64,000 bases of DNA from Paenibacillus sp. YN15 (GCF_003285005.1 NZ_QMFA01000021.1:56560-120559); one strand, 5' to 3'. Counted from the first letter of the stretch, positions 17,351 through 27,198 are shown. The notes: a model not told the origin generated them from the letters alone. Made by a program: numbers and translations.

Positions 17351-19147
17351 GACGCCAGCCGGTGTTTCCGCGGCAAAGAGATAGCCGCTATACGGGGCGA
17401 GCTCCAGCCGGATGGAAACCGCCACGTCCCAGGTTTGTCCGGTCAGCAGATCACGGATGCGGCGTCCCTGGAAGGAGGTGGGGAGCTGAAGCTCCACCTC
17501 GGCCGCGCAGGGATTGTTGTGCAGCAGAACGGCTATTTCCCTGTCGCCGCTCCGCCGGATAAAGCCGGCTTGATTCTGAGATTCATCCGCCAGCCACACG
17601 GTAAAGGAGCCGTTTTGCAGCTCGGTCCGCTCCCGGCGCAGTCCCGTCAGCTGCTGAACATATTGTCTTAGCGGCAGGTTCTGGCCGGCCGGCTCCCATA
17701 TCATGGGCTTGCGGCAGCCTGGGTCGGTTTCGCCCTCCATGCCGATTTCGGCGCCGTAATAGATCATTGGAATGCCGGGATAGGTCATGAGGAAAAGCAC
17801 CGCAAGCTTCAGCCGTTTCTCCGCTTCACCCCCCGGCTGCCAGCCCCAGCCGCCTTTGCGGCAGGAGGTGAGGAACCGTTCCGTATCATGGGAATCCAGC
17901 AAATTCAGCATGGCCAGGGAGGAGCTGTCGGTGCCGCGGATATACAGGTTGGCTACCTGCTCCACAAAAGCCGCCGCTCCGACGGTTTGGCGGGCAAAAA
18001 ACTCCAGCAGCACATCCCGCAGAGGATAGTTCATCGTCCCGTCGAACTGGTCGCCGCGCAGCCACGGCAGCGCGTCATGCATCACCTCGCCGATAATTAG
18101 CGCCTCCGGATTTTTGGACTTGACCAGCTGCCGGAACATCCGCCAGAAGGAAGGCGGCACCTCATTGGCCACATCCAGCCGCCAGCCGTCTATCTGAGCC
18201 TGGTCCATCCAATATGCCGTCACCTGCAGCATATATTGCTGGACCTCGGGATGCTCCAGATTCAGCCGGGGCATAAAGGGCAGGTTGCTGGCGAAGGTTT
18301 CGTAGCAGGCGACGGGCTCTTGAACCACGGGGAACTCGCGGATATAGAACCAGTCCTTGTAGGGGGAAGCCTCCCCGTTCTTCAGCACATCCTGAAAGGC
18401 GAAAAACTTATCGCTGCTATGATTGAATACCGCATCCAGCATTACCCGTATGCCCAAACGGTGCGCTTCCTCAACCAACCGGCGGAATAATGCCTCATCA
18501 CCAAAATGGGGATCAATGGTGTAATAATCCACCGTGTCGTATTTGTGGTTGGTGGGGGAGAGGAATATAGGCGTCAGGTAGACGCAGGTAACCCCCAAAT
18601 CCTGCAGATAGGGCAGCTTGTCGAGGATACCCTGCAGATCTCCGCCCCAGAAGGAATCCCAAGCCGGGCAGCTTTCGTCTGCCCAATTCAGGGCTTCCTC
18701 CGGATCATTCCGGGGGTCCCCGTTATGGAAGCGCTCGGGGAAAATCTGATATACCACGGCTGATGCCGCCCACTCCGGCAGATTATGCACCTGGGACGGA
18801 GTAATGATGGGGCAATGGAAAACATTGGTATGCTTGCGCTCCACGGACGCGCCGTTTTCCCCGTACCACACCCGTTCTCCCAGACTGTTCTCCAACAGGA
18901 AACTGTACCGGATGCGGCGGGTCGGCGTTGGAATGATCCCTTCATAATAATCGTGAAGCCCGGTGGACAAAACATGCTCCAGCCGGATGGGGGTTTCCCG
19001 TCCCGGATCGGCATATCTGTCCGCATGCACCACGGATACCCGTTCCGCATCCCCTTTGGCGCAGCGTATTCTTACTTTCCATTCATGCAGACTGACGGCA
19101 AATGCAAAGGGTGCATCGCACGTATGATAGATGGAGTCCAGCCGCAT
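17348..19147 (-). CDS. GH13 neopullulanase/cyclomaltodextrinase-type alpha-glycosidase
   Basis: The 599-residue enzyme probably cleaves imported maltodextrins or cyclodextrins in the cytoplasm; no signal peptide is present. An N-terminal immunoglobulin-like CBM34-type domain is followed by the (beta/alpha)8 barrel starting VVYQIFPERFHNG. Catalytic residues are visible in GWRLDVANE (nucleophile Asp), IIGEVMH (acid/base Glu) and LLDSHDTER (third Asp); DAVFNHS is conserved region I. ATG 19147 is preferred over GTG 19156 because AAGGGGTGA lies about 5-8 nt upstream. It follows mdxG with a few bases between and is the last gene of the maltodextrin operon. Exact substrate preference cannot be read from sequence. 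Confidence 0.88.
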   Translation of the reverse strand: MRLDSIYHTCDAPFAFAVSLHEWKVRIRCAKGDAERVSVVHADRYADPGRETPIRLEHVLSTGLHDYYEGIIPTPTRRIRYSFLLENSLGERVWYGENGASVERKHTNVFHCPIITPSQVHNLPEWAASAVVYQIFPERFHNGDPRNDPEEALNWADESCPAWDSFWGGDLQGILDKLPYLQDLGVTCVYLTPIFLSPTNHKYDTVDYYTIDPHFGDEALFRRLVEEAHRLGIRVMLDAVFNHSSDKFFAFQDVLKNGEASPYKDWFYIREFPVVQEPVACYETFASNLPFMPRLNLEHPEVQQYMLQVTAYWMDQAQIDGWRLDVANEVPPSFWRMFRQLVKSKNPEALIIGEVMHDALPWLRGDQFDGTMNYPLRDVLLEFFARQTVGAAAFVEQVANLYIRGTDSSSLAMLNLLDSHDTERFLTSCRKGGWGWQPGGEAEKRLKLAVLFLMTYPGIPMIYYGAEIGMEGETDPGCRKPMIWEPAGQNLPLRQYVQQLTGLRRERTELQNGSFTVWLADESQNQAGFIRRSGDREIAVLLHNNPCAAEVELQLPTSFQGRRIRDLLTGQTWDVAVSIRLELAPYSGYLFAAETPAGV

Positions 19148-19152
19148 TGTGA

Positions 19153-19977
19153 TCACCCCTTATTGGCACCTTGTGTAAGGCCTGCAACCAAAAAGCGCTG
19201 CAGCCAAATGAATAAAATCAAAATCGGTACGGCCACCATCACGGCTCCGGCAGCAAAACTGGTGAATTCCGTGGAGTTCTGGCGGCTGACCATATCATAT
19301 AGCCCTACGGCGAGGGTATACTTCTCCGACGAACGGAGAATCAGCTTGGCGAAGATAAAGTCGATCCATGCCCCTGTAAAAATCATCAGGCTCACATAGG
19401 TCAGCATAGGACGCAGAAGGGGGAGCATAATCCGCCCGAATACCGTCCAATGGGATGCCCCGTCGATGCGGGCGGCCTCCTCCAGACTTTTGGGAATGGT
19501 ATCGTAGAAGCCCTTGGCCACAAACACATTGCCTGCGAAGGAGCCGGAGCTGTACACCAGCACCAGCGCCCAGTGACTGTTCATCAGGTTAAGCTGGGCC
19601 AGCAGAATGTAGATGGCCACCATGGACATGAAGCTGGGGAACATATTGACCACCAACAGCAGGGTCAGCCCGGTTTTGCGTCCCTTAAACTGGAATCTGG
19701 ACATGGCATAGGAGCCCAGCAGCGTCAGAAAGGTGCCCAGCAGCGTGGATGAAGCAGCCACCTTCAAGGTGTTTCCGAACCAGCTGACGTACGGATATTT
19801 ATCTCCGCTCAGCATGTAACGGTAATGCTCCAGAGTAAACTGCCGGGGCAGGAAGGTTTCGCTGTACAGGCTGTTGCCTTCCTTAAAGGAGGACAACACA
19901 ATCCATAAGGCCGGCAGCACCGAGCACAGGGCAAGCAGGATCAGAATCAGATAGGTAAGGGTCAGCCGCAGCTTCAT
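19153..19977 (-). CDS. mdxG: MdxG/MalG-type maltodextrin ABC permease
   Basis: This 274-residue permease has six membrane helices and the cytoplasmic EAA loop EEAARIDGASHWTVFGRIMLP that docks with an MsmX-like ATPase, which is not encoded here. It pairs with the permease encoded just upstream; the start overlaps that gene's stop by 4 nt. Order and identity match carbohydrate uptake type 1 transporters of the maltose group. The sugar is inferred from the neighbouring GH13 enzyme and binding protein. Confidence 0.88.
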   Translation of the reverse strand: MKLRLTLTYLILILLALCSVLPALWIVLSSFKEGNSLYSETFLPRQFTLEHYRYMLSGDKYPYVSWFGNTLKVAASSTLLGTFLTLLGSYAMSRFQFKGRKTGLTLLLVVNMFPSFMSMVAIYILLAQLNLMNSHWALVLVYSSGSFAGNVFVAKGFYDTIPKSLEEAARIDGASHWTVFGRIMLPLLRPMLTYVSLMIFTGAWIDFIFAKLILRSSEKYTLAVGLYDMVSRQNSTEFTSFAAGAVMVAVPILILFIWLQRFLVAGLTQGANKG

Positions 19978-21287
19978 TGCACCATATCCTCCTCTTTGTA
20001 GGACCTGGAGCGGCGGAAGTTGAAGATGGACAAGCCGGCTACGATCACGAAGATGATGATACCGATGGCGGAAGAGAAATTGTACTGCTGGTTGTTCAGC
20101 GTCAGCTTATACAGCCAAGTGACCAGGAGGTCGGTGGAGCCTGCGTATTGGTACTTGGGATTTACCGGATTGCCGTCCGTAAGCAGATAAATGACGTTGA
20201 AATTATTCAGATTTCCGGCAAACTGCATAATCAGCACCGGAGCCGTGGAGAAATAGACAAGCGGCAGGGTGATCATGCGGAAGCTTTTGAAGGGCGAAGC
20301 CCCGTCAATCTCCGCCGATTCGTACAAATCTCGCGGAATGGTGGTCAGAATGCCGGAGACCAGGATCATGATCACCGGAATGCCCAGCCAGGCATTTACC
20401 AGGAGCACGGTGACTTTGGCCCAAACGGGATCGGTGAGCCACGGGATCTTCTCAATCCCCAGGTATCCGAGGAACTGGTTAACCGGACCAAATTCGCCGT
20501 TGAACATATTCCGGAAGACCAAGAGTGATACCAGATTGGGAATGGCAAAGGGAATGACCAGGATGGTGCGCCAGAATTTGCGGAAACGTACACCCCTCTG
20601 TTCAATCAGGACTGCCACGAAAATGCCTCCCGCGTAGGTCGTCAAGGTAGACAATACCGCCCAAACGCAGGTCCATACGAACACACCGTAGAAGGTACGG
20701 CTCCAGGTGCGCAGCGTCAGCAGATCACCGAAGGTTTGCAGGCCGTTCCAATTGACCAGATGAGCCGGAGGCAAATTGGGGGCGGCGAAATCGGTGAAGG
20801 CGACCAGAATGCTGAACAACAGGGGCAGGATGGTCAAAAACAGAATGGCCACACCCGGCAAAAACAGGATCAGATAGGGAAAATGCCGTTCATTCAGGTG
20901 GTACAGGGTGGAGCGGAAGGTTTCGGTGGTTTTGCCTTGGTCCCGCAGCTTTCCGTTCAGCCGGGCATCCCGGATGTTGAGAGCGTAGCCGGCCACCAGC
21001 AGAAAGGCAACCAGAAGGCAGATCAGCCCCTCCACCATCAGATAGATGGAATGGTCGCCGTCTACAGCCTGGTACATGCCGTCCACCATCATGAGTCCAC
21101 GCGGAGTGGTGCCCAGGGTAATGAGCCCCTGCAGCCCCGGGAGCAAATAAAGCGCGAAGGCCGTTATGCTGCCAACACCCAACAGGAGAAACAGCAGTCC
21201 TTTGGCAATCTGGCGGTTATAAAACTGTCCGAAACCCATACAAACAACGGATAAGGCTGCTGCGCGCAGCGAATGTTTGGTCGGCAC
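19974..21287 (-). CDS. mdxF: MdxF/MalF-type maltodextrin ABC permease
   Basis: The 437-residue permease has extra N-terminal helices (MGFGQFYNRQIAKGLLFLLLG-type start), as in Bacillus MdxF, then six transport helices and the EAA loop YESAEIDGASPFKSFRMITLP. Its length matches MdxF. The start codon has AAAGGATG upstream. It belongs to an operon reading binding protein, this permease, second permease, hydrolase. A structured 116-bp spacer separates it from the binding-protein gene. Confidence 0.88.
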   Translation of the reverse strand: MPTKHSLRAAALSVVCMGFGQFYNRQIAKGLLFLLLGVGSITAFALYLLPGLQGLITLGTTPRGLMMVDGMYQAVDGDHSIYLMVEGLICLLVAFLLVAGYALNIRDARLNGKLRDQGKTTETFRSTLYHLNERHFPYLILFLPGVAILFLTILPLLFSILVAFTDFAAPNLPPAHLVNWNGLQTFGDLLTLRTWSRTFYGVFVWTCVWAVLSTLTTYAGGIFVAVLIEQRGVRFRKFWRTILVIPFAIPNLVSLLVFRNMFNGEFGPVNQFLGYLGIEKIPWLTDPVWAKVTVLLVNAWLGIPVIMILVSGILTTIPRDLYESAEIDGASPFKSFRMITLPLVYFSTAPVLIMQFAGNLNNFNVIYLLTDGNPVNPKYQYAGSTDLLVTWLYKLTLNNQQYNFSSAIGIIIFVIVAGLSIFNFRRSRSYKEEDMVQ

Positions 21288-21313
21288 ATCTAGTCATCCT
21301 TTCGAGAGGAAAT

Positions 21314-21382
21314 GCGGAATCACCAAGCGGCGGTACCGGAGGAACAGCCGGAAAAAGTACCGGCAGAGCAGGATGATTCCGC
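21314..21382 (-). repeat. Nested inverted repeat between mdxE and mdxF
   Basis: GCGGAATCA (21314-21322) pairs with TGATTCCGC (21374-21382), and inside it CGGTAC (21331-21336) with GTACCG (21357-21362). Such spacer hairpins after binding-protein genes often stabilise the upstream message or reduce read-through, giving excess binding protein. There is no T-run, so full termination is unlikely. Confidence 0.55.
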
Positions 21383-21403
21383 ACTCCACGATGCGGTTCT
21401 GGC

Positions 21404-22720
21404 CTATTTTTTGCCGCTGGCGATCTGCTCCTTGATGGTTTTGACAGCAGCGTCCAAGGTAGCCTTCACATCCGCATTGGTATCCCAGATAGAGGTGACG
21501 GCGCCCTCCATTGGGGCCCAGACACTGGCCATAGCCGGAATGGAGGGCATAATTTCCGAGCTGGCGAATTGTGTCAGGAAGGCGCTGGACAAGGCATCGG
21601 CCTTCACAGCCGGATCATTGGCTACCTCCTGATTCGCCGGCAGAATTCCTGTCTTCTGGTAGCAGCTCAGCTGGTTCTCCTTGGAGGTCAGGAAGTTGGC
21701 CAACAGCCGGGCCGCCTTGGGATATTTGGTGTACGTATTCACGTAATAGGACCGGACGCCGGAGAAAGAAACCGCCTTTTTGCCTTCCGGCAGATCGGGC
21801 AGGGGGGCAACGCCCAGATTGATCTTATCCTTGAAGCTGCCGATGGACCAGGGCCCATCGATATTCATGGCCAGCTTGCCGTCGGCGAACAGCTGGGTTT
21901 TGATATCGAAGGTCAGGTCGGCCACCTTGGGCGGAAGGATGGCCCGAAGAGACTGCATAAAGGTCAGACCCTTGACGGCTCCACTGTTGTTCAGGCCGAT
22001 ATCGTTGGCATCCGTGCCTTTGCCGCCGAATACGTAAGCGCCGTAGGGGGCCATAAAGGCATAGTCGTAATAAACGGTTTTGACCTCCCACATGATGGCG
22101 TATTTCCGGGCTTTTTCGTCATTGAAGGTTTTGGCGAAGGCGATGACCTCGTCCCAGGTTTTCGGCGGATTGGGAACCAGGTCCTTATTGTAAAAAAGAG
22201 CGTAGGTTTCCACCGATTTGGGGTATCCGTACAACGTGCCCTTGTAGGTGGAAGCCTCAATGGCGTTTTTCTGGGAGCGGGCCGTCACATCCTTGGCGAA
22301 TACATCATTGGGGAGGAGCAATCCTGCAGAAGCCGCATCCCCCAGCTTATCCTGGGGAAACAGCACCACATCACCGCCGGTTCCCGCCGGTCCGTCCGTT
22401 GTCAGGCGACCTGCCTGGTCAGGGGCAGGCACTTCCTCAATTTTCACTTCGACGTTATACTTGGCCTTGAAGGCTGCGGCCACCTCGGTGGCCCATTGTT
22501 TGGCCTCCTTGTCTTCCCACAGGGTGAGTACGGCGCCCTTCTCGGGCTGAAGCTCTGTACCGGCAGGGCTGCTGGTGCCTGGGGCAGCTGAGGCTGCCGG
22601 TGAAGCGGTCCCGGAGGAAGCAGCCGGGGAAGAGGCAGAATCGGAATCGGAACTGCAGGCTGTAATCGGAGCCATCACCAAACCAGCTGAAAGAATAACG
22701 CCAACCGTTTTTTTGAACAT
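21404..22720 (-). CDS. mdxE: Maltodextrin-binding lipoprotein (MdxE/MalE type)
   Basis: The 438-residue solute-binding protein begins with a lipoprotein signal (MAPITACSSDSDS, Cys ~22) and a low-complexity Ser/Ala/Pro linker, so it is anchored to the outer face of the membrane. The mature part has the family-1 sugar-binding fold with LTLWEDKEAKQWATEVAAAF, GPWSIGSFKD and NFLTSKENQ. It captures malto-oligosaccharides for the two downstream permeases. It is the first gene of the operon, with a promoter and a LacI-type operator directly upstream. Confidence 0.9.
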   Translation of the reverse strand: MFKKTVGVILSAGLVMAPITACSSDSDSASSPAASSGTASPAASAAPGTSSPAGTELQPEKGAVLTLWEDKEAKQWATEVAAAFKAKYNVEVKIEEVPAPDQAGRLTTDGPAGTGGDVVLFPQDKLGDAASAGLLLPNDVFAKDVTARSQKNAIEASTYKGTLYGYPKSVETYALFYNKDLVPNPPKTWDEVIAFAKTFNDEKARKYAIMWEVKTVYYDYAFMAPYGAYVFGGKGTDANDIGLNNSGAVKGLTFMQSLRAILPPKVADLTFDIKTQLFADGKLAMNIDGPWSIGSFKDKINLGVAPLPDLPEGKKAVSFSGVRSYYVNTYTKYPKAARLLANFLTSKENQLSCYQKTGILPANQEVANDPAVKADALSSAFLTQFASSEIMPSIPAMASVWAPMEGAVTSIWDTNADVKATLDAAVKTIKEQIASGKK

Positions 22721-22764
22721 GGAATTCCCCCCATTAACGTGATAAGCGCATTATGATTCAGATA

Positions 22765-22780
22765 AGGAAACCGGTTTCCT
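22765..22780. promoter_or_regulatory. LacI-type operator of the maltodextrin operon
   Basis: AGGAAACCGGTTTCCT is a perfect 16-bp palindrome with a central CG step, as LacI-family regulators use. It lies just downstream of the probable mdxE promoter and 166 bp from the divergent LacI-family gene, its obvious candidate regulator. Confidence 0.72.
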
Positions 22781-22791
22781 AAATCGCTTTC

Positions 22792-22820
22792 AGAATAGCA
22801 CAGTTCATCTTCCAATACAA
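22792..22820 (-). promoter_or_regulatory. Promoter of the maltodextrin operon
   Basis: On the minus strand TTGTAT (22820-22815) and TATTCT (22797-22792) are 17 bp apart. The start point would fall near 22785, immediately before the palindromic operator. Confidence 0.6.
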
Positions 22821-22945
22821 TCCTCCTCCGTAAAAATATTTATAATGGCGATTCGCCAAACACTGTCCGTTTTGCAAGAAATATGTTTATAATGAAAACG
22901 GTACTGCCTTTAGACGCAGCTTCAAAAACGGAGTGTGAGCAATTC

Positions 22946-23968
22946 ATGAAGATCACAATCAACGAAATCGCCAAAGCCGCCAATGTGGCCAAATCTACGG
23001 TTTCCAAGGTCATAAACAATTCGCCGACCATCTCGGAGGCCACCCGCAATAAGGTCCTGCAGATTATGAAGGACATGAACTTTACCCCCGACAGCGCCGC
23101 AACCCAGCTGGCCAAGCGTGCTTCGCTTATGGTGGGGCTGGTGATTGACATAGACCGTAAGGATGATTTCCTGAATCCGTTCTTCTACAGCATCATCGGC
23201 GGGGTGGAGAGTGTGATGGGGCTCCATCAATACGATCTGGCCATCTCCAATATCCGCAGCCAGGGCAGCTCCACCCGGATGGATCTTCTCCGGCGGTTTG
23301 TCTACAACAACCGGATGGACGGACTGATCCTGCATACGCTGACGGCGGACCAGTTTTTGATCGACGAGCTGGAGCGGCTGGGTTTTCCTTATGCTGTTAT
23401 CGGGAGACCCGTGGCTGAGGGTGTGATTGCCTGGACGGACGGCGACAACGAAATCGGCGGGGAGATAGCCGCGCGCCATCTGCTGGAGCAGGGTTACAGC
23501 CGGATCGGGTTTATCGGCGGGGATTTCGGCGAACCTCTGGCCCAAAGCCGGTTAAGAGGGTATAAGCGGGTGATCCCAGGCGGGGACGCTCCTCATACCT
23601 ATTGTCTGCCGGGACCCAGCGATGAAACCGGGGGCTACAGCATGATGCAAGCGCTGCTGGCACTCCCCGAGCCGCCCGACGCGGCCGTCTGCATCAACAA
23701 TCTGGCAGCCTTCGGCGCGCTGAAGGCGCTGCATGAAGCAGATATTGCCGTGCCCAGGGACTTCGGGCTGGTCACCTTCGACGATTACCCCATCGCGCCC
23801 TATACAACACCCGCTTTAACCTGCCTGGATATCGATACCTTCGAAATCGGCGTCAGAGCCGCCAATCTGCTCCTGGAGAAAATGGGGGATCCGGCCAAGC
23901 CGATCCCGCCGCAGCTGCTTGCCCCTAAGCTGATTGTCCGCGGCTCTTCGAAGCGGTCGGACCTATAA
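22946..23968 (+). CDS. LacI-family transcriptional regulator of maltodextrin use
   Basis: The 340-residue protein has an N-terminal LacI helix-turn-helix (ITINEIAKAANVAKSTVSKV, residues ~3-22) followed by VINNSPTISEATR and a periplasmic-binding-like sensor domain. It is divergent from the maltodextrin operon and should bind the palindrome at 22765-22780, released by a sugar inducer; the inducer is unknown. ATG 22946 is chosen because homology starts there and GGAG (22930-22933) precedes it; an in-frame ATG at 22883 would add 21 atypical residues. A TATAAT at 22888-22893 may be part of its promoter. Confidence 0.88.
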   Translation: MKITINEIAKAANVAKSTVSKVINNSPTISEATRNKVLQIMKDMNFTPDSAATQLAKRASLMVGLVIDIDRKDDFLNPFFYSIIGGVESVMGLHQYDLAISNIRSQGSSTRMDLLRRFVYNNRMDGLILHTLTADQFLIDELERLGFPYAVIGRPVAEGVIAWTDGDNEIGGEIAARHLLEQGYSRIGFIGGDFGEPLAQSRLRGYKRVIPGGDAPHTYCLPGPSDETGGYSMMQALLALPEPPDAAVCINNLAAFGALKALHEADIAVPRDFGLVTFDDYPIAPYTTPALTCLDIDTFEIGVRAANLLLEKMGDPAKPIPPQLLAPKLIVRGSSKRSDL

Positions 23969-23982
23969 CGCAGAATGTGCAA

Positions 23983-24008
23983 AAAAGCCCCGCGCCGGGG
24001 CTTTTTCT
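23983..24008 (+). terminator. Intrinsic terminator after the LacI-family gene
   Basis: AAGCCCC pairs with GGGGCTT around GCGCC and is followed by a T-run. Confidence 0.85.
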
Positions 24009-24102
24009 TTTCATTTCACCTGTTCATTTATATTGAAATTATTATAATAGAATAATAGGTATATAAAGCCGGTGAGCAAAAAACCGCCAGGAGGAAGATA
24101 CC

Positions 24103-27100
24103 ATGGGTTATCCCCCAAAGGAACGTTTACCGATGCTGGAAGCGGTTTGGGAGCAGGTTCCGTTTGGCATCGCAATATATTCTGCGGGTAGCGGCAGGTT
24201 GATGGATGCCAATCCGGCTGTGCAGTCCATGCTGGGCTACTCCAGTGCAGAGCTGATGGGCTGCCGCGCCGAGGAAATTCTGGCCCCCGCAGACCGGGGG
24301 ATGTTTGCTCCGGAACGGTTGAATGCGTTAGTGGACCGCTTCCCATTCCCCCAGGAGGATTGGGGAGAACTGCAGTTTATACATAAGAGCGGACATCCCG
24401 TTTGGATCGAAGTGAGGGCATTATCCGCGTTAATGAAGGAACGGACAGTGCTTTTTATGATGAAGGATGTCTCCCGGGAAAGGGAGGAACGGAAAAACTC
24501 CCAAAATAACGAAGCGTTGGCCCAACTGATGACCAATAGCAAGCATGACATGATCTCCTTTACCACCCCCGATGGAATCCTGACGTATATATCTCCCTCC
24601 TGCAAAGATCTGTTGGGGTATGAACAGGAGGAAATGATCGGCAAAAGCCGGTTCGACTTCTATCACCCGGACGAATTCAGGGATATGACCCCGGAGGAGT
24701 TCTATGCGGGCGGGGGTGTGAAGCAGCGCCGTCTCCGGCATAAACAAGGCAACCATTTGTGGTTTGAAATTTCCTTCCAGCGTATGTTCGATGAACGGGG
24801 CAACATGGAGCTTATGTTGGGGATGGGCCGGGATATCACGTACCGCAAGAACGTGGAGCATATTCTGGCCGAAGCCCAGCGTATTGCCCATATCGGATCG
24901 TGGGACTGGCATATTGCCGAGGGCAAGCTGTATTTTTCCGAGGAAGCCCGCCGGATATTCGGGTATGCCGTTGAGCAGGTAGAGGATGAAAAGCTGGAGA
25001 ATTTGTTCTTGGTCATGCCTCCCGAGGATTGTGAACGCCTCCGGGATTGTATGCGGGAGACGGCGGCAACCGGCATGCCGAGGGAAATCACATACCGGAT
25101 ATTCTTGCCATCCCGGGAGCAGCGTGTGATTCATGCCCAATGGGAATTGACCTGGCATAATGACGGCAAACCCCACCGCTGCATCGGCTACGCCCAGGAT
25201 ATTACCGTCAAGGTGGAAATGGAGCGGATGGTCCGGGAAAGCGAGCAGCGCTACCGCTCGCTGTTTGAATACAATCCTTTTTGCGTATTCCAGATGGATC
25301 TGTCCGGCCGGATGCTGGCTGCCAATCCCCATGTGGAATCTCTCACCGGCTGGTCCATCGGCAATATTCAGGATCATTCCTTTCTCAAAATTATCCATCC
25401 GCGGGAGATTAACCGGATCAAAAAACAGTTTGTCCAGGTCCGGGAAGGGGAGGCATGTACGACGGAATGCGCCATTTTGCATAAAAACGGCAGCTGGATC
25501 GATCTGAGCCTTACCCTTTTGCCCATTATTGTGGATGACAAGGTGGCCGGAGTCTACGGCATTGCCAATGACATCACTATGCGGAAGCGGTACGTGGAGC
25601 AAATCGAAAAGCTGAATGACGAACGGACTCTGCTGTTAAATGCGGTATCGGAGGGGATAGCCGGTCTGGACGCCCGCGGGAATATGACCTTCATTAATCC
25701 TGCCGGAGCCAGAATATTCGGCTTTGAGCAGGGGGAGGAGCGGGAGGCGCTGCGCCGGATTTCGCTTCTGAATGTCCATAGCCCCGATGGTTCCGTGTTT
25801 CCCGAAGGGCATACCCCGATTGAACGTGCGCTTCGGGACGGCATCCCAAGGCGCAACCTGGAGGGGATTTTTTGGCGGAGGGACGGCAGCAGCTTCTTCG
25901 CCAGCTACCAGGTGAGCCCGTTGGACCGGGAGCATGCCCGGGGCGTGGTGGTGGTTTTCCGCGATCTGACGGAGGAGCAGGAGATTATCCGGGCCAAGGA
26001 ATCGGCGGAGCGGGCCGATCAGGCCAAGTCGGAGTTCCTGGCCATTATGAGCCATGAGCTGCGGACGCCGATGAACGGGATTATCGGCATGGCGGAGCTG
26101 CTGGCGGAGATGTCCCTTCAGCCGGAGCAGCGGGAGCTGGCGGATGTGATCGTGGGCAGCGGACACTCGCTGCTGAAAATTGTCAATGAAATTCTCGATT
26201 TCAGCAAAATGGAAGCGGGCAAGCTGGAATTTCATGTGGCGCCCCTGTCTGTTCCCATGATCCTCTCGGATGTTGCGGAGCTGTTTCGGCGTCGGGGAAA
26301 AGCGAAGAATCTGGATATTGCCGCCGAGATCGACCCGGCCATTCCCGAGCTGCTGGCGGGAGACGAAGGAAGGTTAAGACAGATTCTCATCAATCTGGTG
26401 GGAAACGCGGTGAAGTTTACGGACTCCGGCTCCATCGTTATCTCCGTGGAGCTGATCCATACAGATGCCAACAGAGCTTTTCTTGAATTCCGGGTCCGGG
26501 ATACGGGAATCGGAATTCCGTTGGACCGGCAGCACCAACTGTTCCATTCCTTCTCCCAGCTGCATCCGTCCATTAACCGCAAATACGGAGGCACCGGCCT
26601 GGGGCTTGCCATCAGCAAGAAGCTGGTGGAGCTGATGGGCGGCCGCATCGGCGTGGATAGCGAGGAAGGCAAGGGCTCGGTGTTTCATTTTACCCTGCCC
26701 CTGGACCTTCTGGAGGAGTCTGCAGACGGCGCAAGCACAAGCTGCCGGCAGACTGAGCCGGAGGATCGTGCCGTACCGGCGGAGGGGCTGTACGGACCCT
26801 TGCGCATCCTGGTAGCGGAGGACAATGAGGCCAACCGGATGCTGCTCAAAATCATTCTTGGCCGGCTGGGCTATTATCCGGACTGGGCGGAGGACGGGGT
26901 GGAGGCGCTGCAGCAGGTCCGCCAAACGCCGTATGATATCGTATTTCTGGATGTTCAAATGCCCCGTATGGACGGTCTGGAGGTGGTTCCCCTCATAAAG
27001 CGGGAGCTGCTTCCCTGGAGCCTGCCGATATTTATTGCCGTTACCGCATTCGCCCGCCAGGAGGACAGGAAAATCTGCCTGGAGGCCGGAATGGACGACT

Positions 27101-27177
27101 ATGTATGCAAGCCGATCAGGAGGACGGATATCGAGGCTTTATTGAATAAATGGGCCCCTGTGATCAAAAGCCGCTGA
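24103..27177 (+). CDS. Hybrid sensor histidine kinase with five PAS domains
   Basis: The 1024-residue protein appears cytoplasmic, with no clear membrane helix. Five PAS-type domains occupy roughly residues 10-125, 140-260, 265-380, 385-505 and 510-625. A HisKA domain follows (MSHELRTPMNGIIGMAELL), then an ATPase domain with NLVGNAVKFTD, RDTGIGIP and YGGTGLGLAI, and a C-terminal receiver (EDNEAN; phosphoacceptor Asp in VFLDVQMPRMDG; Lys in CKPI). ATG 24103 has CCAGGAGGAAG upstream. No partner regulator or phosphotransfer protein lies nearby, so its output and signal are unknown. It has its own terminator. Confidence 0.9.
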   Translation: MGYPPKERLPMLEAVWEQVPFGIAIYSAGSGRLMDANPAVQSMLGYSSAELMGCRAEEILAPADRGMFAPERLNALVDRFPFPQEDWGELQFIHKSGHPVWIEVRALSALMKERTVLFMMKDVSREREERKNSQNNEALAQLMTNSKHDMISFTTPDGILTYISPSCKDLLGYEQEEMIGKSRFDFYHPDEFRDMTPEEFYAGGGVKQRRLRHKQGNHLWFEISFQRMFDERGNMELMLGMGRDITYRKNVEHILAEAQRIAHIGSWDWHIAEGKLYFSEEARRIFGYAVEQVEDEKLENLFLVMPPEDCERLRDCMRETAATGMPREITYRIFLPSREQRVIHAQWELTWHNDGKPHRCIGYAQDITVKVEMERMVRESEQRYRSLFEYNPFCVFQMDLSGRMLAANPHVESLTGWSIGNIQDHSFLKIIHPREINRIKKQFVQVREGEACTTECAILHKNGSWIDLSLTLLPIIVDDKVAGVYGIANDITMRKRYVEQIEKLNDERTLLLNAVSEGIAGLDARGNMTFINPAGARIFGFEQGEEREALRRISLLNVHSPDGSVFPEGHTPIERALRDGIPRRNLEGIFWRRDGSSFFASYQVSPLDREHARGVVVVFRDLTEEQEIIRAKESAERADQAKSEFLAIMSHELRTPMNGIIGMAELLAEMSLQPEQRELADVIVGSGHSLLKIVNEILDFSKMEAGKLEFHVAPLSVPMILSDVAELFRRRGKAKNLDIAAEIDPAIPELLAGDEGRLRQILINLVGNAVKFTDSGSIVISVELIHTDANRAFLEFRVRDTGIGIPLDRQHQLFHSFSQLHPSINRKYGGTGLGLAISKKLVELMGGRIGVDSEEGKGSVFHFTLPLDLLEESADGASTSCRQTEPEDRAVPAEGLYGPLRILVAEDNEANRMLLKIILGRLGYYPDWAEDGVEALQQVRQTPYDIVFLDVQMPRMDGLEVVPLIKRELLPWSLPIFIAVTAFARQEDRKICLEAGMDDYVCKPIRRTDIEALLNKWAPVIKSR

Positions 27178-27198
27178 TCCCGGCAAAATCTCCGGCTA

